Assembly (NCBI RefSeq): GCF_008974225.1
Contig: NZ_BKZR01000003.1
Coordinates: 1-64,000 of the forward strand
Reading direction: 5' to 3'
Source of the DNA: Weizmannia acidilactici
GTDB taxonomy: Bacteria > Bacillota > Bacilli > Bacillales > Bacillaceae_C
Length of the DNA: 64,000 bases
Shown: positions 8,793 through 17,581 of the stretch, piece by piece
Layout: each line of letters begins with the position of its first letter
Numbering within the stretch: position 1 is the stretch's first letter
Program-made: the position numbers and the translations under genes
The notes under the pieces: model-generated
Told to the model about the DNA's origin: nothing
The model's input: only the letters and a program-made list of their open reading frames with translations
Databases searched by the model: none

Positions 8793-9395
8793 ATGGCTCG
8801 TTATACCGGCCCAAGCTGGAAATTATCCCGCCGTCTTGGCATTTCTTTAAGCGGTACTGGAAAAGAATTAGAAAAACGCCCTTATGCGCCAGGCCAACAC
8901 GGCCCGAACCAGCGAAAAAAATTATCTGAATATGGCTTGCAATTGCAAGAAAAACAAAAGCTTCGCCATATGTACGGCGTAAATGAGCGCCAATTCCGCA
9001 ATACTTTCGCAAAAGCCGGCAAAATGCAAGGTAAACACGGCGAAAACTTTATGATCCTTTTGGAGTCCCGTTTGGACAACCTTGTTTACCGCCTTGGTTT
9101 GGCACGCACACGCCGCCAGGCACGCCAGCTTGTGAACCACGGCCACATTCTCGTTGACGGCCGTCGCGTTGATATTCCGTCTTACCGTGTAACACCTGGC
9201 CAAACGATCGGCGTTCGCGAAAGATCCCGCAACTTGGATGTCATCAAAGAAGCAATCGAAACGACAACTTTTGTTCCGGATTACCTTTCTTTTGATGCAG
9301 ACAAGCTGGAAGGGATCTACACCCGCCTGCCTGAACGCTCGGAACTTCCGGCTGAAATTAACGAATCGCTGATCGTTGAGTTTTATTCACGTTAA
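8793..9395 (+). CDS. rpsD: 30S ribosomal protein S4
   Basis: A primary 16S rRNA-binding protein of the small subunit that also represses its own message. At 200 residues it is standard length and opens MARYTGPSWKLSRRLG; the S4 RNA-binding domain runs about 90-155 (LESRLDNLVYRLG through GHILVDGRRV). The zinc-site cysteines found in some S4 paralogues are absent. The ribosome site AAAGGAGG precedes the ATG. Transcribed alone, with its own leader and terminator. Confidence 0.99.
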   Translation: MARYTGPSWKLSRRLGISLSGTGKELEKRPYAPGQHGPNQRKKLSEYGLQLQEKQKLRHMYGVNERQFRNTFAKAGKMQGKHGENFMILLESRLDNLVYRLGLARTRRQARQLVNHGHILVDGRRVDIPSYRVTPGQTIGVRERSRNLDVIKEAIETTTFVPDYLSFDADKLEGIYTRLPERSELPAEINESLIVEFYSR

Positions 9396-9410
9396 TTGGA
9401 CGGCTGCGCA

Positions 9411-9445
9411 AAAAACCCCAAGCCATTATGGTTTTGGGGTTTTTG
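9411..9445 (+). terminator. rpsD terminator
   Basis: AAAAACCCCAA and TTGGGGTTTTT arms with a T run, 16 bases past the rpsD stop. Confidence 0.9.
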
Positions 9446-9586
9446 CATAGAGGGATTTTTTTATCCAAAAAATCTATATTACGAATATCGAGATTACGAT
9501 AGCAGCGTTTTAATTGATAAATGAATATTTAAATTTGCCGATCAGTTTTTTCATAGGACACAATAGAAAAAAGGGGTGGCAGTAGA

Positions 9587-9919
9587 ATGAGGGTATCAGG
9601 AATGATGGGAATCTTATTGAGCATTCAAGCATTGCTGCTCTATTTAAACCCGTTAAACCTTCCGATCCAGTCAGATACAAGGGTCATCATATGCTTAACG
9701 GTTGCAGCAAGTATTCTATATATCATCGCAGCTTCCGCTGATTTGCAACCGAAACGGGCCATCCACATTTTGGGAGGAGTCATCGCCGCGGCAGTCATCG
9801 CCCAAATCGTGCTGGACGCTTTCCAAAATTCGTTTTTTGCCTATACCTTTTTTATTTACGGCAGCCTTGTGTTTTTCAATAGTTTATTATTTTTGATCGC
9901 TTTTTCTATATTTTCCTAA
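9587..9919 (+). CDS. Small membrane protein of unknown function
   Basis: A 110-residue protein that is hydrophobic almost throughout, with about four membrane segments (around 5-22, 32-50, 58-78 and 85-108) and the polar stretch ADLQPKRA in the middle. The ATG is preceded by AAGGGGTGG. I do not recognise the family. It stands alone between rpsD and the ribonucleotide reductase operon and ends before a bidirectional terminator. Codon use looks native. Confidence 0.75.
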   Translation: MRVSGMMGILLSIQALLLYLNPLNLPIQSDTRVIICLTVAASILYIIAASADLQPKRAIHILGGVIAAAVIAQIVLDAFQNSFFAYTFFIYGSLVFFNSLLFLIAFSIFS

Positions 9920-9979
9920 ATTTTCTGATCAAAAACACCGCTGTAATAAAATTGCACAACAAAATGTAAGGCAACAAAG

Positions 9980-10019
9980 AAGACGAATCCGAATCCAAAA
10001 TCCGAATTTCGGCCGTCTT
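9980..10019. terminator. Terminator between the membrane-protein gene and nrdF
   Basis: AAGACG and CGTCTT outer arms plus inner CCGAA/TTCGG pairing, with a T run on the plus strand and a lesser one on the minus strand. It can end both convergent transcripts. Confidence 0.7.
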
Positions 10020-10056
10020 TTTTGTTTGCCCTTCAATATGGAAAGTATCATTGATA

Positions 10057-11094
10057 TTAAAGCTCGTCAAACCCGTTCAAATCGCTTACTTTTGTGTACT
10101 GGCGCGATTTTTGTTCAAAAAAATCGGTTTTTGTGCCGTCAAAATTGTCAAGATAGGCGCGGATCCACTTCATCGGGTTCCGGACATTTTCCGGATAGAT
10201 TTCACTTAAGCCGATCATGCGCAGCATTTTGTTTGCCCGATATTGTATAAAACCGGCCATTTCCTCCAAATCGATCCCCTCTACATCAGAAAGGACATAC
10301 TGCGACCATTCCGTTTCCAGTTCGACCGACCGCTTGAATTGGGCATACACCCAATTTGCAAACCCCTCCGTATTCAATTCCGGATTTTCCGCCAATGCCG
10401 CGCGGATCAGTTCCGACACAAACCGGCCATGTTCCAGCTCGTCCCGATTGATGTAGCTGATCATCGTTGAGGTGCCGACCATTTTATTTTGGCGCGCCAA
10501 GTTATAAAAGAATGCAAAACCGGAGTAAAAGAACAACCCCTCCAACAAGGTCGAGTACACTAGCGTTTTCAGGATGTTTTCGACGGACGGCTCTTTTACA
10601 AACCGGTTATATTGCTCCATTAATGCCCGGTTCCGTTTCAGCAGCACGGGATTTGTCCTGCCGATCTCAAATGCATTGTTCTGTTTTTCCAATGAAACAA
10701 CAGAAGATAAAATATAGGAATAGCTCTCATTATGGACCGCTTCTTGCTGGGCGATAACAGCCAGGATCGACTGCACGGACGGATCCGCGGCATAAAGCGA
10801 CAGAAGCAGCATCGTCCTTGTCTGCGAGGAATCGAGCGTCGCCAGCAGGCTGATGATTTTCAGGAAAGTTTCCTGTTCCCACTTCGATAACTCCGGAAAT
10901 TGTTTGATATCCGAGGACATATTGATTTCATCAGACTGCCAGTAATTTCCAAGCAGCCGTTTGTACATTTTATACCAGTGGGGATACGGGAGGTCATTCC
11001 AATTGAGTATCCCGCTTGATTTCCCGCCGAAAAGCGCGGTCGCTTTATTTGAATACATGGGCTCTAATGTCTTCACTTTTTCCTGCAAAAGCAT
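10057..11094 (-). CDS. nrdF: Class I ribonucleotide reductase, beta (radical) subunit
   Basis: Houses the dimetal site and tyrosyl radical used by the alpha subunit to reduce ribonucleotides. In 345 residues the metal ligands are visible: Asp in ATLDSSQ, an E-x2-H in QQEAVHNESY, Glu in LLEGLFF, and E-x2-H in RDELEHGRF. The radical tyrosine is in place four residues after the first histidine. The start at 11094 is chosen for AAGGAG nine bases upstream; the frame is open further upstream without a better site. It overlaps the flavodoxin gene by 50 bases, the last gene of a three-gene operon under a cobalamin riboswitch. Confidence 0.92.
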   Translation of the reverse strand: MLLQEKVKTLEPMYSNKATALFGGKSSGILNWNDLPYPHWYKMYKRLLGNYWQSDEINMSSDIKQFPELSKWEQETFLKIISLLATLDSSQTRTMLLLSLYAADPSVQSILAVIAQQEAVHNESYSYILSSVVSLEKQNNAFEIGRTNPVLLKRNRALMEQYNRFVKEPSVENILKTLVYSTLLEGLFFYSGFAFFYNLARQNKMVGTSTMISYINRDELEHGRFVSELIRAALAENPELNTEGFANWVYAQFKRSVELETEWSQYVLSDVEGIDLEEMAGFIQYRANKMLRMIGLSEIYPENVRNPMKWIRAYLDNFDGTKTDFFEQKSRQYTKVSDLNGFDEL

Positions 11095-11521
11095 CTTCCA
11101 GCACTCCTTCCAGCCATTTTTCAACTTTCTTCTCTTGGCTCCCTCTAGGGGATTGTTCAATTTTTAAAGGTTCCCAGCGGCTACCGTAAAATTTCGCGAG
11201 TTTAACGGCGGCAAGACAGAACAAGTCATCACCGCCGAACTGCGTGTCGCCTGTACCAAAAACAGCGACATTCTCCGGCTTATACCCGATTTCGAGGACA
11301 AAATCTTTCACTTCATCAGGTGTGCTCCCCATATCCCAAGTAAACGTCCCAATCAGGATGAGATCGTAATGTTCCGGGTTTACCGGAGGCGAAACACCGA
11401 TCTGGTACATGTCCACCCGGATGCCGCGCGCTTTAAGCCCTGATTCGATGAGTTCCGCCGTTTCTTTTGTATTTCCGCTATATGACAAATAAGCGATTAA
11501 AACGTTCAGCTTTGACACCAT
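11045..11521 (-). CDS. Flavodoxin of the ribonucleotide reductase operon (NrdI-like role)
   Basis: A 158-residue FMN flavodoxin: the phosphate loop SYSGNTKET sits near the N-terminus, followed by GTFTWDMGS and FGTGDTQFGG flavin-ring loops. The position between alpha and beta subunit genes suggests it activates the beta-subunit metal site or reduces the enzyme, as NrdI does. It is longer than classical NrdI (about 120-135) and looks more like an ordinary flavodoxin, so I give no symbol. The start at 11521 has GAGGAG five bases upstream and overlaps the end of nrdE by 16 bases. Confidence 0.85.
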   Translation of the reverse strand: MVSKLNVLIAYLSYSGNTKETAELIESGLKARGIRVDMYQIGVSPPVNPEHYDLILIGTFTWDMGSTPDEVKDFVLEIGYKPENVAVFGTGDTQFGGDDLFCLAAVKLAKFYGSRWEPLKIEQSPRGSQEKKVEKWLEGVLEDAFAGKSEDIRAHVFK

Positions 11522-13740
11522 TCGCACTCCTCTACATCATTTGAAGTGGATCGCACATAATAAGTCGTTTTCAGGCCTTCCTTCCAAGCCTGGAGGTGAA
11601 GATCAAGCAAAACCGCTGCCCGGATGTTATGCGGCACATAAAAATTGAACGAGATGCTTTGGTCGACATGCTTCTGCCGGGCTGCGTTCTGCCTGACGGA
11701 CCAGCGCTGGTCGAGCACATAGGCGGATCGTCGATAAACCGCGTAAGTGCGGTAATTTAAATCCGGCGCGGTGACCGGCATTTTATAATCCTTTTTCTCC
11801 TCAAAGTAAAAAGGCTTGAAAACCGGATCAATGCTCGCGGTGGATCCTGCAATGATGGAGGTCGTCGCGTTCGGGGCAACCGCCATTAAATAACCATTGC
11901 GGATGCCGTATTGTTTCACATCTTTTTCAAGTGCCTTCCAACGTTCACTTGTATAGCCTTTTTCTGCAAAATAGGCACCTGTGCTCCATTTGCTGCCCGG
12001 AAAAACCGGATAGCAGCCTTTTTCTTTGCCCAGTTCCATGCTGCTTTTAATCGTAAGGTAGGCGATGTCTTCATACAGCTTGTCCGCGTACTGCACTGCT
12101 TCTTCCGATTCCCATTGGATATTTTCTAATGCCAATAAATGATGCCAGCCGAAAGTGCCAAGCCCGACCGCCCGGTACTTTTGATTGGTGATTTCAACCT
12201 GCCTGATTGGAAGGGTGTTGACATCAATGACATTATCAAGCATGCGCATCTGGATTGGGATGAGCCGTTCAAGCACCCCGTCCGGCACCGCTTTTCCCAA
12301 ATTGATGGAACTTAAATTACAGACAACAAAATCACCCGACCGGTATTTTTTTACAATCATATTTTCTTTTTCCACATATTCTTCCAACCATACCGTCGGG
12401 GATTGGTTTTGGGCAATTTCCGTGCACAAATTGGAGCAGTAAATCATCCCCTGATGGCTGTTCGGATTTTTCCTGTTCACTTCATCACGGTAAAACATGA
12501 ACGGCGCTCCCGTCTCCAGCTGCGATCTCATGATGCGTTTCATGATTTCAATCGCAGGGACTTTCTTTTTCGATTTGAGGTCCGCTTTAATGCACGCTTC
12601 ATATTTTTCGCGCCACTTGCCGCTTCCTTTTGTTTCATCGTAAAAATCTTCAAGTGAGAACCCCATTGCTTCCCTGACTTCATGCGGGTCAAACAAGTAC
12701 CAATCGCCCCTTTTTTCCACCTGTTCCATAAAATAATCCGGGATGCAAACACCGGTGTAGATGTCCCTTGCCCGCATCCGGTCATCACCGTTGTTTAATT
12801 TCAAATCCAAAAAATCTTCAATGTCAAGGTGCCAAACATCCAAATAGACTGTAACCGCCCCTTTCCGCGTCCCGAGCTGGTCAACGCTGACCGCCGTATT
12901 GTTTAACTGCTTGATCCACGGCACAACACCGCTTGACATGCCGCGGAAACCTTTGATGGCACTCCCCCGTGCGCGGATTTTCCCCATATATACGCCAATT
13001 CCGCCGCCGTTTTTTGAAAGTTGGGCAATATCCGTATTGCTGTCATAAATGGATTGCAGGCTGTCATCTACTGTATCAATAAAGCAACTCGACAGCTGGC
13101 TGTAAGTTTTCCCGGCATTGGCGAGTGTCGGAGTCGCAACGGTCATATACAAATGGCTGAGCGCCCAGTACGCTTCTTTCACATATTCCATCCGTTTTTC
13201 CGGCTTTTCATCCTGCATCAGGTACATGGCGATCACCATCCAGCGTTCCTGCGGGAGTTCATAAATGTTTTTTTCAAAATCCGCGGCAAGATACCGGGTG
13301 GCAAGTGTATAAATTCCGGGATACGTAAACAGATAATCCCTTTCCGGCCGGATCCATCCGCCAATTTCTTCGATTTCCTTCCTGCTGTATTTGGCGAGCA
13401 GATGTGGCGAATAAATGCCTTTTTTCGTCAGTTGTTCAATCAGTTCATAAAAGGGACCGTAACGCTGCTGCGGATCGTAATGCCGGTTTGCAGCCGCCTT
13501 CATGTAAAGCAGTTGCAGGTAAATCCTGGCCGCAAGGAACGACCAGTCCGCACCGGCTTCATCTACATTTTCGAGCGCGTATTTGATAAGCAAATCGGTT
13601 TTTTCTTCAAGCCGGGCATCCTGATACCAGGCATTTGCAACCTTTTCTTTATACTTTTCGGTTTGAAGATCAAGTCCGGCCGAAATTTCATCCATCCATT
13701 TCAAAACGCCCGCTGCTTGAGTTGAACATAAGTTTTCCAT
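11506..13740 (-). CDS. nrdE: Class I ribonucleotide reductase, alpha (catalytic) subunit
   Basis: Reduces ribonucleoside diphosphates to deoxy forms. The 744 residues carry the redox cysteine in SSCFIDTVDD, the active-site NLCTEI motif (thiyl cysteine and glutamate), a second core motif NLSSINLGKA and a C-terminal CEWC pair for re-reduction. No N-terminal ATP-cone is seen, which fits the class Ib-like (NrdE) layout. The start at 13740 is six bases behind GGAGG. The first gene of nrdE-flavodoxin-nrdF; a riboswitch and its terminator hairpin lie directly in front, so B12 should switch the operon off. Whether it is better called nrdA or nrdE needs a tree. Confidence 0.93.
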   Translation of the reverse strand: MENLCSTQAAGVLKWMDEISAGLDLQTEKYKEKVANAWYQDARLEEKTDLLIKYALENVDEAGADWSFLAARIYLQLLYMKAAANRHYDPQQRYGPFYELIEQLTKKGIYSPHLLAKYSRKEIEEIGGWIRPERDYLFTYPGIYTLATRYLAADFEKNIYELPQERWMVIAMYLMQDEKPEKRMEYVKEAYWALSHLYMTVATPTLANAGKTYSQLSSCFIDTVDDSLQSIYDSNTDIAQLSKNGGGIGVYMGKIRARGSAIKGFRGMSSGVVPWIKQLNNTAVSVDQLGTRKGAVTVYLDVWHLDIEDFLDLKLNNGDDRMRARDIYTGVCIPDYFMEQVEKRGDWYLFDPHEVREAMGFSLEDFYDETKGSGKWREKYEACIKADLKSKKKVPAIEIMKRIMRSQLETGAPFMFYRDEVNRKNPNSHQGMIYCSNLCTEIAQNQSPTVWLEEYVEKENMIVKKYRSGDFVVCNLSSINLGKAVPDGVLERLIPIQMRMLDNVIDVNTLPIRQVEITNQKYRAVGLGTFGWHHLLALENIQWESEEAVQYADKLYEDIAYLTIKSSMELGKEKGCYPVFPGSKWSTGAYFAEKGYTSERWKALEKDVKQYGIRNGYLMAVAPNATTSIIAGSTASIDPVFKPFYFEEKKDYKMPVTAPDLNYRTYAVYRRSAYVLDQRWSVRQNAARQKHVDQSISFNFYVPHNIRAAVLLDLHLQAWKEGLKTTYYVRSTSNDVEECEWCQS

Positions 13741-13763
13741 GTTTTTCCTCCTTTTTTGAACCA

Positions 13764-13794
13764 TAAAAAAACCGTCCACCCCGGGGATGAACGG
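13764..13794 (-). terminator. Riboswitch-controlled terminator before nrdE
   Basis: On the minus strand CCGT-CATCCCC-GGGGTG-ACGG folds as a stem followed by seven T, ending just before the nrdE ribosome site. CCGGGGTG occurs again upstream (near 13853-13863), a possible competing pairing for antitermination. Confidence 0.75.
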
Positions 13795-13879
13795 CGAAAC
13801 CGACAGAAAAACTGCAATATGTATCCATGTTTTCCAATCGTTTCACCTTCCCACACCCCGGAGAATGGAAACTTCAAGC

Positions 13880-14060
13880 TATGGCAGGTCTCCTGGCTTG
13901 TGTATCATCCTACTAAAGCCCTTCCCATACCGCCGCCATGAAGCAGGGGGTACAGTGGATTTGCTCGTTCGTCCACACTTACAGTTGCGGGGGCAGCTCC
14001 AGCTTTCAACTGGATTCCCTTTTAAGGCATTGCAAAAAATGCCACCATCGCCTGATATAC
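13880..14060 (-). promoter_or_regulatory. Cobalamin riboswitch controlling the nrd operon
   Basis: The minus strand shows the ordered cobalamin-element landmarks: a GGTGG-like opening, AAGGGAATCC, CTGCCCCCGCAACTGTAAG (B12 box), ATGGCGG then GGGAAGG, and at the 3' end GCCAGGAGACCTGCC. The order and spacing match the family. The 3' end is about 85 bases from a rho-independent terminator, so control is probably by termination when adenosylcobalamin binds. Both aptamer ends are approximate. Confidence 0.93.
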
Positions 14061-14147
14061 CATATTTAGTGTTTTAATAGCATTAATAATACTACATATT
14101 GTTAGGTTATCATAGCAAGGAAATTTTTTCAAGAAAAAAATAAATAG

Positions 14148-14175
14148 AGCCCGCTTTTCACCACAAAAGCAGGCT
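14148..14175 (-). terminator. guaD terminator
   Basis: AGCCTGCTTTT and AAAAGCGGGCT arms (minus strand), followed by CTATTTATTTTTTTC. Confidence 0.8.
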
Positions 14176-14199
14176 ATAAGGGAGTCTTCTTGAATGGCA

Positions 14200-14670
14200 T
14201 TAATAATTGATTTTTATATAAGTATGTTCCCATTCTTCAAATGGAAGCGTGCGGTCCGGGATGTCAACTCGGTTAAAGCGGATCGCGCGGGCACCGTGGT
14301 CTTTTGTAATTTCTTCATAAATAAAAGCATCATCAAATCCCGCATTTGCCGCATCCTTTTGATCGGCGGCAAAATAAACTTCTTTCGGCCTCGCCCAGTA
14401 GATTGCGCCCAAACACATCGGGCACGGCTCGCAGCTTGAATAAAGGATACAATCGGCAAGCTGGAAAGTTCCAAGATTTTGGCAAGCATCCCGTATCGCC
14501 TGAACTTCCGCGTGGGCAGTCGGATCATTGTTTTTCGTAACGCTGTTTTTTCCGATCCCTACAATTTCACCGTTTCCATTTACAACAATGGCGGCAAACG
14601 GCCCGCCCCCATTTTCGATATTTTCCCTTGCCATTTCAATCGTTACCTTTAAAAAATACGCATGATTCAT
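14200..14670 (-). CDS. guaD: Guanine deaminase
   Basis: Hydrolyses guanine to xanthine and ammonia in purine salvage or catabolism. The 156-residue cytidine-deaminase-fold protein shows the zinc site HAE (in PTAHAEVQAI) and PCPMC (in SCEPCPMC), with catalytic glutamate in the first motif. Length and the tail ending YIKINY fit Bacillus GuaD rather than tRNA adenosine deaminase. The start at 14670 lies six bases behind GGGGGG. Monocistronic. Confidence 0.9.
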   Translation of the reverse strand: MNHAYFLKVTIEMARENIENGGGPFAAIVVNGNGEIVGIGKNSVTKNNDPTAHAEVQAIRDACQNLGTFQLADCILYSSCEPCPMCLGAIYWARPKEVYFAADQKDAANAGFDDAFIYEEITKDHGARAIRFNRVDIPDRTLPFEEWEHTYIKINY

Positions 14671-14783
14671 TCGCATCCCCCCTTTTTGTTGATTATAACA
14701 ATAGATCTTCCAATTTTTGAAAAGATCTGTTCACAATTCTGACAATAAAAATTCGGGTTGCCGAAAGCGGGGCAAAACAAAAA

Positions 14784-14804
14784 GGCGTGATAGATGCCCA
14801 CGCC
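14784..14804 (-). terminator. Terminator of the rocA-putB operon
   Basis: GGCGTG and CACGCC arms, followed on the minus strand by TTTTTGTTTTG. Confidence 0.75.
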
Positions 14805-14818
14805 CTAAACAAACCGCC

Positions 14819-15817
14819 TTATTTTTTCTTTCCGCTTTTCCGCCACAGCAGCAGCAATGAAACAGCCAGTGCGCCGGTAAGGAGCGGCTCTTTTTTCAGT
14901 TTGTGATCTTTTGTATAAAAAACGTCTTTCACGATGAGATTGATATTTTGCGGGCGTTCGGCCAGACGCCGCATATAATAGCCGAACCAATCGTTCCCGA
15001 ACGGCATATAAGTGGTGAAGTGGTATTTTTCCGCCAATTCGTACTGCATCTCCTGGCGGAAACCGTACAGCATCTGAAATTCAAATTTTTCATGGGAAAT
15101 GTTGTTTTCCCTGATAAAATCCTCCAACGCACGTATGATGTTGTGGTCGTGGGTGGCAATTGATGTGTACGCATCGCCGAGCAGCCGTTTTTTTGCTAGT
15201 TTTAAATAATTCCTGTCGATTTCAGCCTTCGTTTGGAAAGCAACCGCTTCGCTTTCTTTATAAGCCCCCTTCACAATGCGGAGCCGGATATCCTTCAGCT
15301 CATCCATCACATCTTCGGCACAGCGCAAATACGCTTGAATCACCGTTCCGACATTGCCGTAATTTTGGAGCAGGATTTTTAACACATCAATCGTGGCCTG
15401 AAAATGGGCATAATCTTCCATGTCAACATTGATAAAAATGCCGTAGTGCTCTGCCCGCGCTAAAATTTCTAACATATTTTGAATGCAAAATTCACGGCTG
15501 ATATCAAGCCCGAGCTGGGTCAATTTCACCGATACATGGCAATCCAGTTTCTCTTCGCGGATTTTGTCCAGCATATTCAATATCTGCCGTTTTGCGGATT
15601 CTGCTTCCGTTTTTTCGGACACAAATTCCCCGAGATTGTCGACGGTGCAGCTGATTCCGCGGGCATTCATCTCCTTGATCGTGCGCGTGACGCTGCCGAT
15701 ATCCGTGCCTGCCACAAATTTTTCGGCCCCGAAGCGGAACCCCCATTTTTGCGCGCTTTTATTTAAAAATTTGCTGTTTGAGAGGCAGATGAAAAAATCC
15801 CTCGTCCAGTTCACCAC
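14819..15817 (-). CDS. putB: Proline dehydrogenase, with a C-terminal membrane tail
   Basis: An FAD enzyme that oxidises proline to pyrroline-5-carboxylate and feeds electrons to the membrane. The 332 residues form the PRODH barrel; the substrate-binding YYMRRLAERPQN stretch near residue 280 and VKGAYKESEA are typical. After the catalytic domain the chain continues with a hydrophobic segment (TGALAVSLLLLW) and a lysine-rich end, absent from B. subtilis PutB (about 300 residues), which could anchor it to the membrane. Second gene of an operon with rocA, 36 bases downstream, so the product passes straight to the next enzyme. Confidence 0.92.
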   Translation of the reverse strand: MVNWTRDFFICLSNSKFLNKSAQKWGFRFGAEKFVAGTDIGSVTRTIKEMNARGISCTVDNLGEFVSEKTEAESAKRQILNMLDKIREEKLDCHVSVKLTQLGLDISREFCIQNMLEILARAEHYGIFINVDMEDYAHFQATIDVLKILLQNYGNVGTVIQAYLRCAEDVMDELKDIRLRIVKGAYKESEAVAFQTKAEIDRNYLKLAKKRLLGDAYTSIATHDHNIIRALEDFIRENNISHEKFEFQMLYGFRQEMQYELAEKYHFTTYMPFGNDWFGYYMRRLAERPQNINLIVKDVFYTKDHKLKKEPLLTGALAVSLLLLWRKSGKKK

Positions 15818-15853
15818 CAGCTTCCCTCCTTTCTATGGATCCGCCCCAAAGGA

Positions 15854-17401
15854 TTAAAACATTTCCGATACAGATTTGGCTTCCATAAACAGCTTCAAAT
15901 AATCCGGGCCGCCTGATTTTGAATCGGTTCCGGACATTTTGAACCCGCCGAACGGCTGATACCCGACAACGGCCGCCGTGCACCCGCGGTTAAAATACAA
16001 GTTCCCGACATGGAATTCGTAACGAGCGCGCTCCAAATGCTCCCTGTTTTTCGAAATGACAGCGCCTGTCAATCCGTATTCCGTGTTATTGGCAATGTCC
16101 AGAAGCTCGTCAAAATCCTTCCCTTTTGTAAAGGCAACAACCGGCCCGAAAATTTCTTCCTGCATGATACGCGCTTTCGGGTCCACATCTTTAAAGATCG
16201 TTGGATGAATAAAGAAGCCTTTTGAATCGTCAGCTTCCCCGCCGAGGACAAGCTTACCTTCTTTTTTGCCGATCTCTATATAACTTGTAATCTTGTCATA
16301 CTGCTTTTGGTTAATCACCGCTCCCATGTAAACATTTTTTTCGGACGGGTCGCCGATCGTTAACTCCTGCGCAAGCGCAATGGTTTTTTCCAGCACTTCA
16401 TCATATACATCTTCATGGACAGCAACCCGCGAGCAGGCGGAACATTTCTGCCCGGAAAACCCGAATGCCGAATGCACAATTGCATCGGCCGCAAGATCGA
16501 GATCAGCTTCCTTATCAACAATAATTGTATCTTTTCCGCCCATTTCGGCCACAACCTGTTTCAAGAACTGCTGGCCTTTCTGCACTTTCGCGGCCCGTTC
16601 ATAAATACGCAAGCCCGTCGCCTTGGAACCGGTAAAGTTAATCCAGCGCGTCTCTTTATGGTCGACGAGATAATCGCCAATTTCCGCCGGATCCCCTGGC
16701 ACAAACTGGAGAACGCCTTTCGGGAGCCCTGCTTCTTCAAGAATTTCGACGAGTTTATAGGCAATGACCGGCGTGTTTTCAGACGGCTTTAACAGCACCG
16801 GATTCCCTGCCACAATCGGTGCGACTGTGGTGCCGCAAACAATCGCAAAAGCGAAGTTCCACGGCGGGATCGTCACGCCCGGCCCGATCGGCTGGTAAAA
16901 ATATGTATTATGTTCATTTTCCCGCTGCTCCATTTTCTGCCCTTTCGCAAGCTTGAGCATCTCGCGGCCGTAGTATTCCAGGAAGTCGATCCCTTCCGCC
17001 GTATCGCCGTCCGCCTGGCTCCAAGGCTTGCCGGCATCAAAGACAAGCCATGCCGACAGCTCGTGCTTGCGGCGGCGCGCAATCGCGGCAGCTTTAAACA
17101 GCACATTCGCCCGCGCTTCCGGGGACATTTTCCGCCATGTTTGAAACGCTTCATTTGCTCCTTCAAAAGCCATTTCGATATGTTTTTTAGCCGCTTTCGA
17201 TACTTTTCCGACAACCTGCTCTTTATTTGCGGGATTGACAGATATAAGTTGTTCGTCTGTATAAATCCGCTCGCCATTGATCACGAGCGGGTACTCCCTT
17301 CCGAGTTCAGCACGCACTTTTCCGAGTGCCGCTTCAAAAGCCGCGGCATTTTCCGGCTGGTTAAAATCTGTTAACGGTTCGTGTTTAAAAAGTAAAACCA
17401 A
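15854..17401 (-). CDS. rocA: Pyrroline-5-carboxylate dehydrogenase
   Basis: NAD-dependent oxidation of glutamate semialdehyde to glutamate, the second step of proline use. The start is TTG at 17401, seven bases behind GGAGG. This gives 515 residues, the same as B. subtilis RocA, opening MVLLFKHEPLTDF. The frame stays open 40 codons further upstream, but the -24/-12 promoter and predicted transcript start lie within that stretch, so it cannot be part of this protein. Catalytic cysteine is in GQKCSACSR, the general-base glutamate in AEMGGKD. Transcribed with putB from a sigma-54 promoter. Confidence 0.95.
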   Translation of the reverse strand: MVLLFKHEPLTDFNQPENAAAFEAALGKVRAELGREYPLVINGERIYTDEQLISVNPANKEQVVGKVSKAAKKHIEMAFEGANEAFQTWRKMSPEARANVLFKAAAIARRRKHELSAWLVFDAGKPWSQADGDTAEGIDFLEYYGREMLKLAKGQKMEQRENEHNTYFYQPIGPGVTIPPWNFAFAIVCGTTVAPIVAGNPVLLKPSENTPVIAYKLVEILEEAGLPKGVLQFVPGDPAEIGDYLVDHKETRWINFTGSKATGLRIYERAAKVQKGQQFLKQVVAEMGGKDTIIVDKEADLDLAADAIVHSAFGFSGQKCSACSRVAVHEDVYDEVLEKTIALAQELTIGDPSEKNVYMGAVINQKQYDKITSYIEIGKKEGKLVLGGEADDSKGFFIHPTIFKDVDPKARIMQEEIFGPVVAFTKGKDFDELLDIANNTEYGLTGAVISKNREHLERARYEFHVGNLYFNRGCTAAVVGYQPFGGFKMSGTDSKSGGPDYLKLFMEAKSVSEMF

Positions 17402-17443
17402 AGGAAAAACCTCCTTCTCTTCAAGCATTCTGCACATATACCT

Positions 17444-17459
17444 TGCAAAAATCATGCCA
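17444..17459 (-). promoter_or_regulatory. Sigma-54 (SigL) promoter of rocA-putB
   Basis: TGGCATGATTTTTGCA on the minus strand matches the TGGCACG-N4-TTGCA consensus: GG and GC are ten bases apart. Transcription would start near 17434, about 33 bases before the TTG start of rocA. A sigma-54 activator is encoded divergently. Confidence 0.85.
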
Positions 17460-17524
17460 ACGAAAATAAGACCTGCCATCCCAATCATCCGTACTGAAAA
17501 TAAACCGCTTTCCATGTACAATAT

Positions 17525-17542
17525 ATTTACACAATTGTAAAT
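17525..17542. promoter_or_regulatory. Palindrome, candidate activator site
   Basis: ATTTACA and TGTAAAT arms with a four-base spacer. It lies about 70 bases upstream of the -24 element and overlaps the -35 of the activator's own promoter, so one site could serve both activation of rocA and self-repression. Confidence 0.4.
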
Positions 17543-17554
17543 TAAATGTACAAT
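17526..17554 (+). promoter_or_regulatory. Sigma-A promoter of the activator gene
   Basis: TTTACA at 17526 and TACAAT at 17549, 17-base spacer. The transcript would start near 17561, so the upstream ATG at 17546 is not usable. Confidence 0.65.
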
Positions 17555-17581
17555 AACTTTACAATACAGGTCTGGAGGGGG

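Noticed and set aside
17402..17521. 40-codon N-terminal extension of rocA
   Set aside because: The sigma-54 promoter and its transcript start lie inside it; TTG at 17401 has a proper ribosome site and gives the family length.
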